Positions 33,202-44,764 of a DNA stretch of 64,000 nt are shown here, piece after piece. The DNA lies in assembly GCA_914767715.1 (NCBI GenBank), contig OU612069.1, positions 18,039,387 to 18,103,386 on the forward strand, given 5' to 3'. Positions within the stretch are counted from its first letter, which is position 1, and every line of letters begins with the position of its first letter. Origin of the DNA: Membranipora membranacea (taxonomy: Eukaryota > Bryozoa > Gymnolaemata > Cheilostomatida > Membraniporidae). The notes below the pieces were generated by a model. That model was not told the origin of the DNA. It saw nothing but the letters and a program-made list of their open reading frames with translations, and made no database searches. The position numbers were made by a program, and so were the translations under genes.

Positions 33202-35830
33202 CTAATGACCAATGCCATCATTGAGCCCTCCTATTGCACCAAATCCATTTCCTCCCGCTTGCCCTACAAAACAAGTTTTGTCCAATTATTTAATCAATCC
33301 TGATAAATACCATCAAATCACAAGAAGTCAGCAAGCTAGGTACGCTTGTGTACAAGCAAAAACAAAACCCGGTATGCCAGCAATAAAACATAACTTGATC
33401 ATGAGCTATTAAGACTGGAGGAATACAATATCAAAAGTTAATGTTCTTCTGTGTAGTAGGAAGAAAGCTGACAGTAGTTTTCATCAGTCAAAGACAGCCA
33501 ACAGAAAATTGGTCTGGTTCGCAGAATGCCAGGTGTGTATCGAGATCCGGACCCATTAGTGATATATTATTGGTTAGTGATATATTTTAAGTGACCTACA
33601 AGCAGTAACCTTATGTAAAACTTACCTGATTGCTGATGCTTGCTGTTAGCATTAACTGTAACACAATATAAAACCAAGATAAATGATGTAATAAAGGAAA
33701 GTTGTCATCACATCACTCTAGAGGGTACGGAGGCTGGCACAATGAGACTGTGGCACCGGTTCCATGTCATTGACTAGCAAGAGGGCTAACTGGGTTATAC
33801 CAACTCACCATCCATTAAAATAATGGGTTTTATTGGAGTTTACGTGGTCCAATATGCGGCATAATGATGTAAGTGATTTTATTCACCAAAATGGTATCAG
33901 TTCAAATTCATTTATTCAAACAAAGAACTTTAGTTTCAACTGATTCCTATGCAAACTGGTGGCACCTTTAAATCTATGTGATAATTCCATACCTTTCTGC
34001 ATGTTTTTATTGAAGTCTGCCAGTCCCTTTACATATTGAGTATTAGCGGTATTTGGCTTCGGTTCTGAAATGAGATTTGCCGAAATTAGTGGCCAATGAC
34101 ATAAACAATGAGAAGTGGTTTCAATGCATGTGAAATCTGTGGTATTTAAAGGAAAAATCTGACAGGCGAAATTCAGAGCAACGTTGTCATTTCCAATTGT
34201 GCACTAGCTGACAATCCAACCTGGAGTGTCTCCTGTGTGTTTGCAGGCAGTATAAATACACACAGGGCTTGGGTATAGAGTATTTGACATAGGCAGAAAG
34301 GGTATAGGGTCACTTCCCTATGTAGTCTACCTGGGCTAAATAGGGCTTTCAAATATGGTCTGGCGAAGCAAGAAAAGGTCTTTGAGATCAGTGGATATTA
34401 ACAAAACTCATAAATATATTCTGGCCAATGGTTGTATGTCATGTTCTTCCCAAAACATGCCAACAATCTCAATTCAATCTTCAACCAATAATGTATTGTT
34501 AATAATATTTAAAAGCACCACAATATAATTTTCAACGAGCTTATTTGGTGCTGTCAATCGGGAACGAGATCTCCCAGCACATTTCATACAAAGCACACAT
34601 CCCTGCATAATCTTTGCGAAGCAAGAAATAGAGAAGGTAGACTAGCAAAAAAAGGAAACATGGTACTTACTGCTGAGATGGGTTTTTCCTAGGTTCCATA
34701 GTGTGTCTCCAGTGCCAACTGCTGTTCCAAGGGTTCCCAGCCAGCTATTTACCTTATCTGTGACAGAAAGGGCAACTCGCTTTGTAGTTTCAGCTTCTGG
34801 TCAATCTTCAATTTAATTGCAAAAGACTCCCCTAACCCATGCACACTGGGTTCTCCAAATAGCCCAAAGCTGGCCATAGCGACAAAATTGCAGCATTTCT
34901 GAGATGTGGAGTACTAATCAAAAACCCTGGCCCATGGTGACTTTATCAAATCTGACATGTCTCACAAACCCATAGAAGTTGGGATAGCTAGGCTGACCCC
35001 CATTAACTGCATCCCAATGGTAGCATTTTGGATTGATCATCGAAAATCTGTAGAGTAATGCTGTCACAATTGATAGAAAAGTCCCCTATGCCAATCTCTG
35101 CTCTCACCAGAAGCATTTACCCTCGCCTCTTATCCCCTGATTGAACATGCCCATGAAATAGTTTTACACTAAAGTTCAGAAATTAGTTGTTATGAAACGG
35201 TAACTAACCTGCGCTGTCAAAAGCCATACAATACTTTCTAAAATAGATAATTATCAGTTAACTTAGAGAACTAAGGTAGATGGTATCTATTATATCGGTT
35301 CTATTTTACTAGCATTCCTGGCGTTATGATCAATGAAACGCTTACCGGCAGTGCCTGTTGATGTGGCTGTGCTGAGAACTGAACTTGCTGCTCCACTAAG
35401 TTTACCAAACAGCGTACTAGCAGCACCAGTCAGTGAGCTCAGTATACCTGAAATACATCAGTCATCAATGAATCAACTGATCACTGAAACACCACTCATA
35501 TAAATGAAATATTCCCTTTCTGATGGTCATATTGTTCCCTTCAGTGCCATTGATCTCCAGATGACCCAATAGATTTATTTATCACACTTCAAGCTGTTAT
35601 TGAAGAAGAAATATTAAATGAATAGGTCAGAGCAGGTTCTTTTTAAGGCTTGCAATAGTTCCATCAAGTCTTATAGTTCATAGCATAATTATTGCTGGAA
35701 CTGTGTAGTCTCAAACATATTGAAACAAAATATCGATAAGATTATAGGTTTACTCACTGCGATCCTCATATTCTAATGGAAGTGCGGAGCTGAGAGCTAA
35801 AATAGCCAAGCAGATCAAAGCCAACTTCAT
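33202..35830 (-). CDS. Secreted modular protein B, 6 exons (paralogue of A)
   Basis: Exons in coding order: 35758-35830, 35346-35447, 34671-34757, 33993-34064, 33626-33655, 33202-33263. All five introns are phase 1 and the frame closes at 141 residues. The signal peptide is MKLALICLAILALSSALP. LEYEDRSILSSLTGAAS follows, matching protein A after its first intron (DERNILGSLANVAG). The middle is Ala/Ser/Gly/Thr-rich (SGAASSVLSTATSTGTA), then a WLGTLGTAVGTGDTLWNLG stretch and a Lys/Asn/Gln-rich part. The last exon encodes GGNGFGAIGGLNDGIGH, sharing FGAIGGLNDG with protein A. No cysteine remains after the signal peptide. I do not recognise the family; a small secreted or structural protein is inferred. 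A polyadenylation signal lies at 33157-33162. Confidence 0.83.
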
Positions 35831-36265
35831 ATTTTATCCGGATGTTACAGAGCACTGATGAGCTACGTTCAATCAAACTCCCATTAGGACTGTAACGCTA
35901 TGGTAACACCTGTTTGCTCCCAGGCTAAGAGACCACAGTATTTCAAATCCAAGCTATAGATACAGTTAGGATAAAAGTGAGCAGTTGAAATGAATATGGA
36001 ATATGGCCAATTTCCATACCTACATTTCTCTTCACATTAATCTAAGCTTTTGAAATTGTGTTCATCGGAATTGTCATCTCAGCAGGACGTAAAAAAAGCG
36101 ATTTCAGGTTAATGGTATTTATTTACAGTAAATCAAAAACTCCAGTATCTGTGTTGTCTGAAATAAAACAATACATATTACTGCTTACATTGAATTACCG
36201 GCCCATCATTTTAATACGCCAAGAATGCCACTGCTCCAAGCAAAATCTTGATATCAATTGCGCAA
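35831..36265. other. Upstream flank of secreted protein gene B
   Basis: AT-rich DNA between the gene B start and the large palindrome. A weak minus-strand GTATCTATAGC near 35.95-35.96 kb could be a TATA element, but its distance from the ATG (about 125 nt) makes it doubtful. The open frame at 36058-36336 runs into the palindrome and is not gene-like. Confidence 0.4.
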
Positions 36266-37654
36266 TTAAGGTAATGTCGAAGACCGATCCGAATATCAAC
36301 ATATCATATACCGTTGGAAAGCTGCCGAGCTACTGAAAATGAGTACCTGAACAAAAACTTGATTCGATGACGTTGTGTCATTTTAGGGAGGAAATGAGGC
36401 AGAAAACACTCTTTTTGTCGATGCAGATTGAGCAGTCAAATTAAATGCAAGAAATTTCAAATCAGGTGGAATGTATACTTAGAGATTGCGTTCATCGTAA
36501 AATTTGATTTTCTTTGATATATGACTAGTCTAAATTGACTTTTTACGTCACGCCATACACGCAGTTTTTTGGTGAAGCCGTGAAAATATGTGAAATTTCA
36601 ATCATTAATTCACAACAGATCATAGGCTCGAATCAAAATTAATTATGATTTTCTCTTAGAGTACTCTTCAAATGTCATACACATTGACTTTCAGAAAACT
36701 AGCTTGCATATTGCAGTTACAGTAGACTCTCAAATGCCGCTAATATTTTCGCCACCTTTGCATAACGCCAAACATGCTGTCCAAATAACCATTATTGTGG
36801 CCAAACAAAGTTTTTTTGAAAGTTCTCACATACGAAGCCGCTTTCATTCACCATGGTGCAAACAAGAAATGCCAACATAATTTTTCATTGCATCTTCATT
36901 TTTTTTTTGAATTTAACGCAAAAGAATGCCAAAAAACACCTCAAAAGTCCTTAAAAAGACCTCAAAAGTCCCTTAAAATAGCTGTTTTTTGGCATTCTTT
37001 ATCGTTAAATTCAAGAAAAATGAAGATGCAATGAAAAATTATGTTGGCATTTTCTGTTTGCACCATGGTTAATGAAAGCAGCTTCGTATGTGAGAACTTT
37101 CAAAAAAACTTTGTTTGGCCACAATAATGGTTATTTGGACAGCATGTTTGGTGTTATAAAAAGGTTGCGAAAATATTAGCCGTATTCGAGAGTCTACTGT
37201 CATTGCAATATGCAAGCTAATTTTCTGTAAGTCAATGTGTATGAAATTTGAAAAGTACTCTAAGGGAAAATCTTAATTAATTTTGATTCGAGCCTATGAT
37301 TTGTTGTGAATTAATGATTGAAATTTCACATATTTTCACGGCTTCACCAAAAAAATGCGTTGTATGGCGTGACGTAAAAAGTCAATTTAGACTAGTCACA
37401 TATCAAAGAAAATCAAATTTTACGATGAATGCAATCTCTAAGTATACATTCCACATGTTTTGAAATTTTTTGCAATTAATTTGACTCCTCCATCTGCATT
37501 GACAAAAACAGCGGTTTTTGCCTCATTTCCTCCATAAAATGACACAATGTCATCGAATCAAGTTTTTGTTCAGGTATTCATTTTCAGTAGCTCGGCAGCT
37601 TTCCAACGGTATATGATATGTTGATATTCGGTTCGGTCTTTGAAATTACCTTAA
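36266..37654. mobile_element. 1.39-kb near-perfect palindrome flanked by TTAA
   Basis: Left arm about 36270-36938 and right arm about 36983-37650 are inverted copies with few mismatches. Paired landmarks include GGTAATGTCGAAGACCG / CGGTCTTTGAAATTACC, CAAAAACTTGATTCGATGAC / GTCATCGAATCAAGTTTTTG, GTCACGCCATAC / GTATGGCGTGAC and TTTGGCCACAATAATGG. The spacer of about 44 nt holds a tandem pair of CCTCAAAAGTCCTTAAAA-like units. TTAA lies directly outside each arm (36266-36269 and 37651-37654), as expected for a piggyBac-type target duplication. No transposase is encoded. It is a giant foldback element; transcripts through it would form a long hairpin. Confidence 0.85.
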
Positions 37655-38121
37655 GGGAGATAGCTAATTGACCCAAGCAAAATGCTATATGCTGACCTCC
37701 CCTGAGTCTGGCCTCATGTTCATGCTGTTGAGTGGATAAACAGCGGTTTCACTTTTTCTTAAATATTGTCTCCTACTTTATAAGTCACCAATAGAAATAC
37801 TAATCGCTTCCAAAATTATTTTACTTTCTCAGAGAGTTCAAAAATCTACCCTGCCTACCATATTGGTGAGGGAAATCCTGGCGATGCCCTGGGACAGTCA
37901 TTATGTACAGATAGACGAAAATAACTGAAATTAAAAGTTAAGAGTTTGAACAAGCACCAGCTACTAAATGGAACACACACAATGTGGCAAACCGGAGAGA
38001 CAAGTGTTATAGATACAATGGGAGAGGAGTTTCTTTGATATTGATTCCAGTGGTTGTCCATTAATTAACACACCATATGTAATAGTCGTCTTAACAACAA
38101 GCTCTGGTCATCGCTGCAGTT
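37655..38121. other. Intergenic DNA, no supported gene
   Basis: Unique AT-rich DNA between the palindrome and the candidate exon at 38122. The open frame at 37855-38061 (minus) has no recognisable features. Confidence 0.4.
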
Positions 38122-38402
38122 TTAGTCAATATCAAGGCGATAATTTATTTCTGCTCTAGGAGTTTTCTTCCCGTGATATGACATAGGACAATTCTCTTGA
38201 GTGATATCAACTGGGGAAGTCAACAGTTTTGCATCTGATACTTGTATACCAAATTCTCTTATGATGATAAATGCAGTGCTACAGGTCAAATGAAGCTCAA
38301 TTTTCTGGACCTTGAAGGGCAAGGGTTTGATGCGATTAATGAATTGTCTGGCTGAGCGGTAATGGAAAATTTTGTTGTCTACTTGCTGATAATAGCACTC
38401 AT
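38122..38402 (-). CDS. Candidate terminal exon of an unrecognised protein
   Basis: The minus strand has an acceptor (TTTTACCATTAG, AG at 38403-38404) followed by 92 open codons and a stop. The peptide looks like real protein, with mixed composition, four cysteines, a central KIELHLTCSTAFIIIREFG strand-like part and ENCPMSYHGKKTPRAEINYR near the end. The frame enters in phase 1. The C-type lectin gene 1.3 kb upstream on the same strand ends its last clear exon at a possible phase-0 donor, so the two do not join directly. I do not recognise the family, and the parent gene is unknown. Confidence 0.35.
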
Positions 38403-39713
38403 CTAATGGTAAAATAACTGCCTTTCAACATCTCTCAGCTGATGATCTAAATGAGCTAAATCGCCAGATCCATATAGCTCGCAAAATAAGTGGGTAAAAA
38501 ATCACTTGCGAAACCACAAAAAACTGTATGAATACCAAATAAAAACAAAGTCCTTATGGACGATTCATCAACACAATTAACCTATAAATATAGTCTAGTA
38601 CCTCTCAGGAGGCTTCATTTTACCCATACCCCGGTCAAAACTGAGGAAATTTGTTTCAAGGATCTTTTTGAAACCGCTTATATTCATATTTTCTATCTAT
38701 CGTTTTTTACAACAACCCTCTCAAAACAAGTGATTCAATGATATCAAAGATACAGTAAAATATAAATGCATAAGGGTCCAAGGCTACCTTATGTATGACA
38801 GGGGTAACCTTGGTGATTTTTACACGTCCAGCTGTCGATAAAATAAATAAAGCAATGATTTCCATGTCTGAGCAAGAGTGTTATCTAAATATTATTTACT
38901 TTCCCATAGATGCTTATCTCTGTTGAGTTGAGCAGATCATATTGTTACATCAGGACATGTAAACAGGAATATTCACACTTTCGAATAATGCCTTACATTG
39001 CCAAGATGACGTCAGCATATTATACCTTTAGTGAGGGCCGTTGATTATAAAACAGTAAAACACTGGTCTGCAAACGCTTTTGCTAACGAACAGAGCTAAA
39101 TCCATTTATATGGACTGAAAAACTACAAAATAATAGTCTGGCAGCTATTCCTGCCCTATTTTTCCAATAAATTTGCACTGAAAATGGTCAAATACACTTC
39201 CGTGCATTCAGCGTGCAACACATTTCTAATCTGAACCCATATTTTTACTCTAAACTACATCTGGCGGCCTTTTTGTATTATTAGATTGGGTATAGATCTA
39301 AACAACAAAAATGTGCAATTTCCGTTCAGCATTTACAATTTCTATAGTATTGATATACAATCAGCTGCCTCTTTCCTTAGAAATAATTACTTCTGCTGAC
39401 ATTTAATCACCGACCTATCGCTTTCAAATGTCACAGACAAACTATGATAATGGGACGCAGATATAGAACCGGTACAAAAATTAATTACTAGGCGCTGACA
39501 GGTTGTGTGATTCGAAAGCAATATTTGTAAAGAACAGAAGATTAAATAGATGCTACAATATTCATATGAAATACTACATCATGTCTTAATTGAATTTACG
39601 TGTAGATAAAATAAGTGATATCAGATTTGGAAAGCATGAGGTGGTTTCCATCTTTGTCAATGGGACTGATATGTATTCTGAGTGATATATTTTCCCTGGT
39701 GACATAATTAAAT
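38403..39713. other. Spacer between the candidate exon and the lectin gene
   Basis: This is either intergenic DNA or an intron. I see no exon with both splice signals and a protein-like frame. The open frame at 38556-38741 (plus) is not gene-like. Confidence 0.4.
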
Positions 39714-40397
39714 CTAAGAAATAGAGTCACTCACGGTAGCCTGTCGCACACATACTGTTTTTATAACACCATTATTGCAAGGCAAGTCATCCAGTGTGGG
39801 TGAGTGTCTGTATAGTTGAGCACAAGTTCCGCTGCCATTTGGATTCCCAGTGCTCCAGCCTATGGTTATTGTCTCACCATCTGACCACGTCCAGTTACTG
39901 TCAGCATCAAACATAGCATCAGTCCAGACACCTTGTCCATAACCTGACCAGCCTGATTTTCCAATATGATAAATGTTAATGTTCAAATAATTCCTTGCAA
40001 GGGTTGAATGGCGGAATTATCTCAGAACCAAATTGATGCTAATTTTTTGCCGTGTTTACAAAAACAAATCTTCTATGGAATAACCAACATACTATGTTAG
40101 TGACCAAAGGTTAAAAGTTAATCAAAGGACAAAACAGAATTAAGATCATTTCATACCTGTTGTTGGGTTTGTGACAAGCTCCATGAACACATTGACTGAC
40201 TCCTGGGTCTTCCAAGAAGCAAGATGGGCGCCAAAAGCACCGCAGTTGACAGCAGCTTGAGATCTGAATTCTTTGGTAGAAATAAGCCCGATGCATCGCT
40301 CACTGACCCGATTGTAATACCAACCATCAAGTGTGTTATAACTCCTCACAGCAACTGTCAATATGAATAAAGTAATATGGAATAAATTTTGTGTCAT
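39714..40397 (-). CDS. Secreted C-type lectin-like protein, 2 exons
   Basis: Coding exons are 40157-40397 and 39714-39952, with a phase-1 intron, giving 159 residues. The ATG at 40397 starts a signal peptide, MTQNLFHITLFILTVAVRS. One C-type lectin-like domain follows: DGWYYNRVSERCIGL, AAVNCGAFGAHLASWKTQES, GVWTDAMFDADSNWTWSDG, then GTCAQLY and the closing DDLPCNNGVIKTVCVRQ. The usual WND before the fifth Cys reads LDD, and the sugar-binding loop reads GNPNGSG instead of EPN or QPD, so calcium-dependent sugar binding is doubtful. Such proteins often act in innate recognition or extracellular matrix. A GTGAGT lies inside the last codons (after RQAT); if used as a donor, the protein continues elsewhere in place of SDSIS. 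Confidence 0.8.
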
Positions 40398-42147
40398 TTT
40401 CAACGACCCCCCTAATAGCTAATTTTCATTGGTGTGTGAATATTCGTTGTAGCTTCTATCATAATGTAATATTGACGCAACTACTAGATCAAATAAAGAG
40501 CTGCAAATCAGTAAATATAATTTTTTTTGTTTTTTCGCAAAATATTTGAGAATTCTTCTGAATAACCATTGTTACCACCTATACACCCTATATCTGATTT
40601 TTTCACTGTAGATGAAGTTTATTGCTTCCTAAGAACTAATTAATGTATGTATATACTTATTAATGTATGTATGTAAGTATGTATTGTATTGTCTCAGGAA
40701 GAGAAATGAAAATGTTTATGTGGGTGCTCTCTAAAAATATTCTCTAAAAGTAAGCTCAGTTTGATTGTAATGTAAAAATATATGGATATAAAACGATATA
40801 TGGAATAAAAATTGTATATAAAAATTACCCTTCAAATCTATTTACGAAAAACTGTGTTTAAATACCTGACGGAGTGGGCCCTAAAACAGTTAGAGCGTAG
40901 TTGAGTTCAATGTTTTATTGCCTGAAACCGGCCTGATGGAAGCGTTGTTAATGTTAGCACTGGATCAGAATGATTGCCAGCAACCATTCTCAGGCTCTTG
41001 GTTTTTATAATGGTACTTATAATTGATATAATTGAGTGCTTTCATTGCTTTTGAAGAAACCAGGTTTTTAAAATACTTATTCTACCAAGGGTTAAAGTTA
41101 TGGCCGAGATGACCCTCCGAAATTCACATATGGTACCATCAAAGGAATGGAGCCCTCACATCGATATGCATACTTGCAATTTTCTTCCCAGCGATAAGTG
41201 CCACAGGAGTCGCGCTGAGCAAGGGCTGATTGATTGACTGTTCTTACTTTCCAGCACCCTTGGGTGTATTGTTCTCCTATCCATCACTACCAAATCTACA
41301 ATTACGCAGAAAGTTGAACCCAAAGCTTACCATAAACTTACCCCTAAGCTTAGAGTTGAATAGAAAAAATGAGATATGCAAAGTGAAGGCATAGTCTTGC
41401 TTCAATTTATAGATAGAAATCTTCGATATTAGTTCAACCATTCTATATTTAGTTCTATTTGATGAATTATAGATTTTCTAGCAATTTGTTTCTATTTTCT
41501 TATATGTAGCAATTACCAACCATTCAATGAATGATTCAATTTATGACAGTCTCAATTACACTGAGCAATGACCTTTTTTGTTGCAAATGTTTATATTATA
41601 TGCTCTATTTGTAATATTACATTGCAGCTATTCATGGCAAATAAACTGTTTTGTAGGGATATACAATGCACAGAGTAAGGTATAAACCATGTCATACTTG
41701 CTGCACAGATATTCACTCTTCCTACTGCTGGTGACTTTATATTCAAGATTATTTTAAGACTTTAGAAAAATATGATCAGTGTCTCTTATGGATCATCAAA
41801 TAAACTCCCAACAACTGAAATGTAGGAGAGGAAAATGTTAACCAGTTACTAAAATCTTACCAGGGAGCCCAATGCCTGTTGGATTTAACAGCCATGAAAA
41901 TAAATCTCAAAATATTACATGAAAACTTCAACTGAAAAAAGGATGCAAGGTGGATTGTACCACCACTCAACTGAGCAGCACAATTATTTTTCCAATAAAT
42001 GAATGTCATACATGAACTATATTTTTCACAACTATTGGTCGGTAATTAAAGCTGTGACATTATGGAGTCATCGGTAGTCATTTGAGCACTTATTTATAGG
42101 TAGGTTTATTGGTATCGATATGCGATCATCCGTTTTTAATGTCTGTA
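40398..42147. other. Intergenic DNA, no supported gene
   Basis: AT-rich sequence with a short TATGTATG-type simple repeat near 40.65-40.68 kb. I see no open frame with domain or splice support. Confidence 0.45.
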
Positions 42148-42502
42148 ATGGCTGGTTCACATTGTCCCAGATGACATTAGGATGCCATCCCAGATGCTTA
42201 TCCCAGATGGTCCTATTCTTATGTTCAAAATTCATCCCAGACTAGTATTTAGGTTTTTGTCTGGGATCGTCCCAGATCGTCCCAGATGATCCCAGATCGT
42301 TCCAATGTTTGGCTCACATAGCCCCCAGATGTAAAATGAGTCTGGGTCCGTCTGGGATAGCATCGGGAAAGTGTGACACTTACGAACTTTCCAGATACTA
42401 TCCCAGACAGACCCAGACTGTCTGGGATGGTGTCCTTTTTATATTGACATTGACTGGGATGGATATCTGGGATGCTCGTCTGGGACAATGTGCACCAGCC
42501 AT
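42148..42502. mobile_element. TIR element packed with TCCCAGAT repeats
   Basis: 24-bp ends match as inverted repeats with one mismatch: ATGGCTGGTTCACATTGTCC... at 42148-42171 and its complement at 42479-42502. Between them the 8-mer TCCCAGAT and its complement ATCTGGGA recur many times, clustered at 42164-42300 and 42340-42490, so much of the element can fold on itself. No target duplication is obvious and no protein is encoded. The two open frames over it (42249-42488 and 42309-42572) are translations of the repeat. Confidence 0.7.
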
Positions 42503-42586
42503 AAGATCCCGTTTTGTGGAAACCTTTTCACCTCAAAACCGAGTCTCTCTATTTGATTTCATAGGTAATTAGTGTTTTGATATTTG

Positions 42587-43849
42587 CTATCGTTTATTTG
42601 TTCTGTCTATAAGATATTTCTTTTCTGTGTCAGAATCCATTTTAGCCGACTGCTGAGTTTTTCCTCTGGAAAATATTAGGTGAAGCACGCCACCAAATAG
42701 CTGAACTGCTGCAAGTATATAGAACACTACTTTCCATTCATCAGTGGTCCCCTACATAAAGATGTACGTGTTGAATTTGTACCTGATCTTATAAAAGGCC
42801 CACAATACCCTTTTAAAGATACAATTTCTTTTTCTATGGTATATTCCCATTGAGCATTTTTCACTTTTTAGTCAGTACATAGCACCTTCTCTCAAATAGA
42901 CAGTGTTATTTCTGATGCATTGTAGCATGCTAACTCAGATTCTTCACATCAATGATCAGAGTTAGAAGTATGGTTATGCCCTAAATGTACAACTTACATG
43001 AGGGGTTAGAGCATAGACAAGAGTAGGTGCTCTAATTCCAACGAAGGCTGCAAACGTGTTTGTTATGCCATGAATCTCACCAGCGTATCTGTAAGAATTG
43101 ATATCAAAGAACTATATTCATTAAGCAAGGATATGGTCGGTCAAACAGTTACATATAATTCTCCTGATTTCCTTTGAGAACAGAGAAGATGATATCCCCA
43201 TGGCTACGAATTCATCATGGTTACAGCCGTTCTTAATTACATTTACCTATTCAATATAGTAAGGAAATACCTGGCAGCAATATCTTGTGTGTTGGCAGTG
43301 TAGCCAGCAACTCTCAATCCCATTGACAACACTGCTACGATCATGAATTTTATCCCTTGGTATCTTTCATGGGATGGTATATAGGCAGCTCCAATCAAAA
43401 ATCCAATAGGAGCAAACATAGCTGTAAGAAAATGATTAGTATCAGCATCTAATCACAAAATCCTAGTAAACGTGTTATATTAAAGCACTATGTATTTTGT
43501 GGGAACCCGACAACTTGGCATCAGTTTTGAATTGCGCAATACCCAAAAAGTGTAGTATTGAAGCACAGTGCATTTTGTTTCCAGTGTACTTATCGAAAAG
43601 CATCTTCACATATTGCTTATGTTGAGTCTATCTGTTGACCCATTCATATAAACCTTAAAAGAAGCATGTCTGTACTGGAATATCAGCAGAGAAAACAGCT
43701 GGGAAAATTGTACTTGATATACCAACCTAGAACAGTTGTAAGCTTTCTTGCAGTGAGGGTAGAAAATTTTTCATGTAATCGATCAGGAGAGAATGAGGAT
43801 TAGATGTTACAATCATGGCAATGTAGGGTAGTGTTGAGTAGAGTCTGTT
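42587..43849 (-). pseudogene. SLC17-type organic anion transporter, 3' half with a frameshift
   Basis: Exons in coding order: 43727-43849, 43271-43421, 42998-43088, 42587-42751. The last three encode typical SLC17 (vesicular glutamate/sialin family) C-terminal sequence: MFAPIGFLIGAAYIP, TANTQDIAARYAGEIHGITN, TFAAFVGIRAPTLVYALTPH, GTTDEWKVVFYILAAVQLFG, then a short tail to TAG. The first exon starts NRLYSTLPYIAMIVTS and ends DRLHEKFSTLTARKLTTVL. These two parts lie in different frames; spacing fits one lost nucleotide near 43795-43815. The first two-thirds of the protein, with the family's N-terminal helices, are not found upstream, where a LINE fragment and the edge of a duplication lie. I read it as a 5'-truncated, frameshifted relic. 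An assembly error plus distant exons would be the alternative. Confidence 0.7.
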
Positions 43850-44404
43850 CTAAAATAAGTAAAATAACTCAACATTACAAACACCATTAAACAGAATAAA
43901 AAAAACGGTTTTTTCTTCCACTCCCTCTCTCGGCTTAGAGGGTCTATGAAACTCAATCTGAGTAGAACGATCTGAATTTTTGGGACTGTAATTTTTCTCA
44001 TACTCCTTCCAATATAACAATGATAACAACAATGGATGTTGAGAAACAGTTTAGTCAGATTCAAGATATCTTGCTCCTTAGTGAACGATTTTGCCACAAC
44101 CAGGCATTTCTAAAAGCATCTGTGGTTAGATTCTGATAGAGAAGGGAACGGTTATCAATGCATTGCCATAGTAATCACCAGCTTCATCTTTTCTATGTTA
44201 TGTATGAGTAACTAGTAGTATTCACTGGTTGTTGTAACTAGTAGTACAGGTTGTTGTACAGTTCGTGGTCAGACTTTGTCCTGAGGGAGTGCGAACACAT
44301 GATACTTGATACATGTACTTGTCACGATTATTATCAAAAGTATTAGTTAAAAGATAGTAGGCTGTCAGCCGTTTTGCAATTCAGTCTGAAATTGTGCAGC
44401 AGAT
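43850..44404. other. Spacer between the SLC17 relic and a LINE fragment
   Basis: No missing SLC17 exon is recognisable here. The open frame at 43813-44097 has no recognisable features beyond overlap with the first SLC17 exon in a different frame. Confidence 0.4.
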
Positions 44405-44764
44405 TTAAGAGAGCTGTTTGCCAAAATGTGTCCTAAAGGAAGGTTTTATTACTGAACATTTACTTCTTAGGGAGCGTTGGTGTTTATTGGACTTTTGCAC
44501 TTTTTTCTTATGTGTGAATTTGTGAAATAGGTAATTCCTTCTACTTTTTAGGGTGGATATGTTTAAGAGTGATCTACCAGTTGTGACAGAAAACTTTTTG
44601 GGTGCAGATGTCATAGTTGTAATTGCTTTATTCTGAACATTTTCAATTGTGTCGGATGTTATTTGAGTGCCTTCTAGGTAGATAGATGAGCAGTGTTCTA
44701 GGATAGGTCTGATGAGAATTTTGTAAGTCCTTAAGGATTCCTCAAAGCTCATGTATTTTTTCGT
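44405..44764 (-). pseudogene. LINE reverse transcriptase C-terminal fragment
   Basis: The minus frame reads ESLRTYKILIRPILEHCSSI, then DTIENVQNKAITTM and a basic tail with LKSRRNYLFHKF. This matches the region after the palm domain (Y-K-x-L-I-R-P-I-L-E-x-C, then I-x-x-V-Q-x-x-A) of CR1/Jockey-type RTs. The upstream palm is missing. The homology stops at 44764, exactly where the 44765-50803 duplication begins. Confidence 0.7.

Noticed and set aside
36795-37034. Open frame in the middle of the palindrome
   Set aside because: It runs across the palindrome centre and is mostly Lys/Gln/Ser repeats; this is foldback sequence, not a gene.
42249-42572. Two overlapping open frames rich in LSGIV/RCYPR-type repeats
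   Set aside because: Both are translations of the TCCCAGAT repeat array inside the TIR element.
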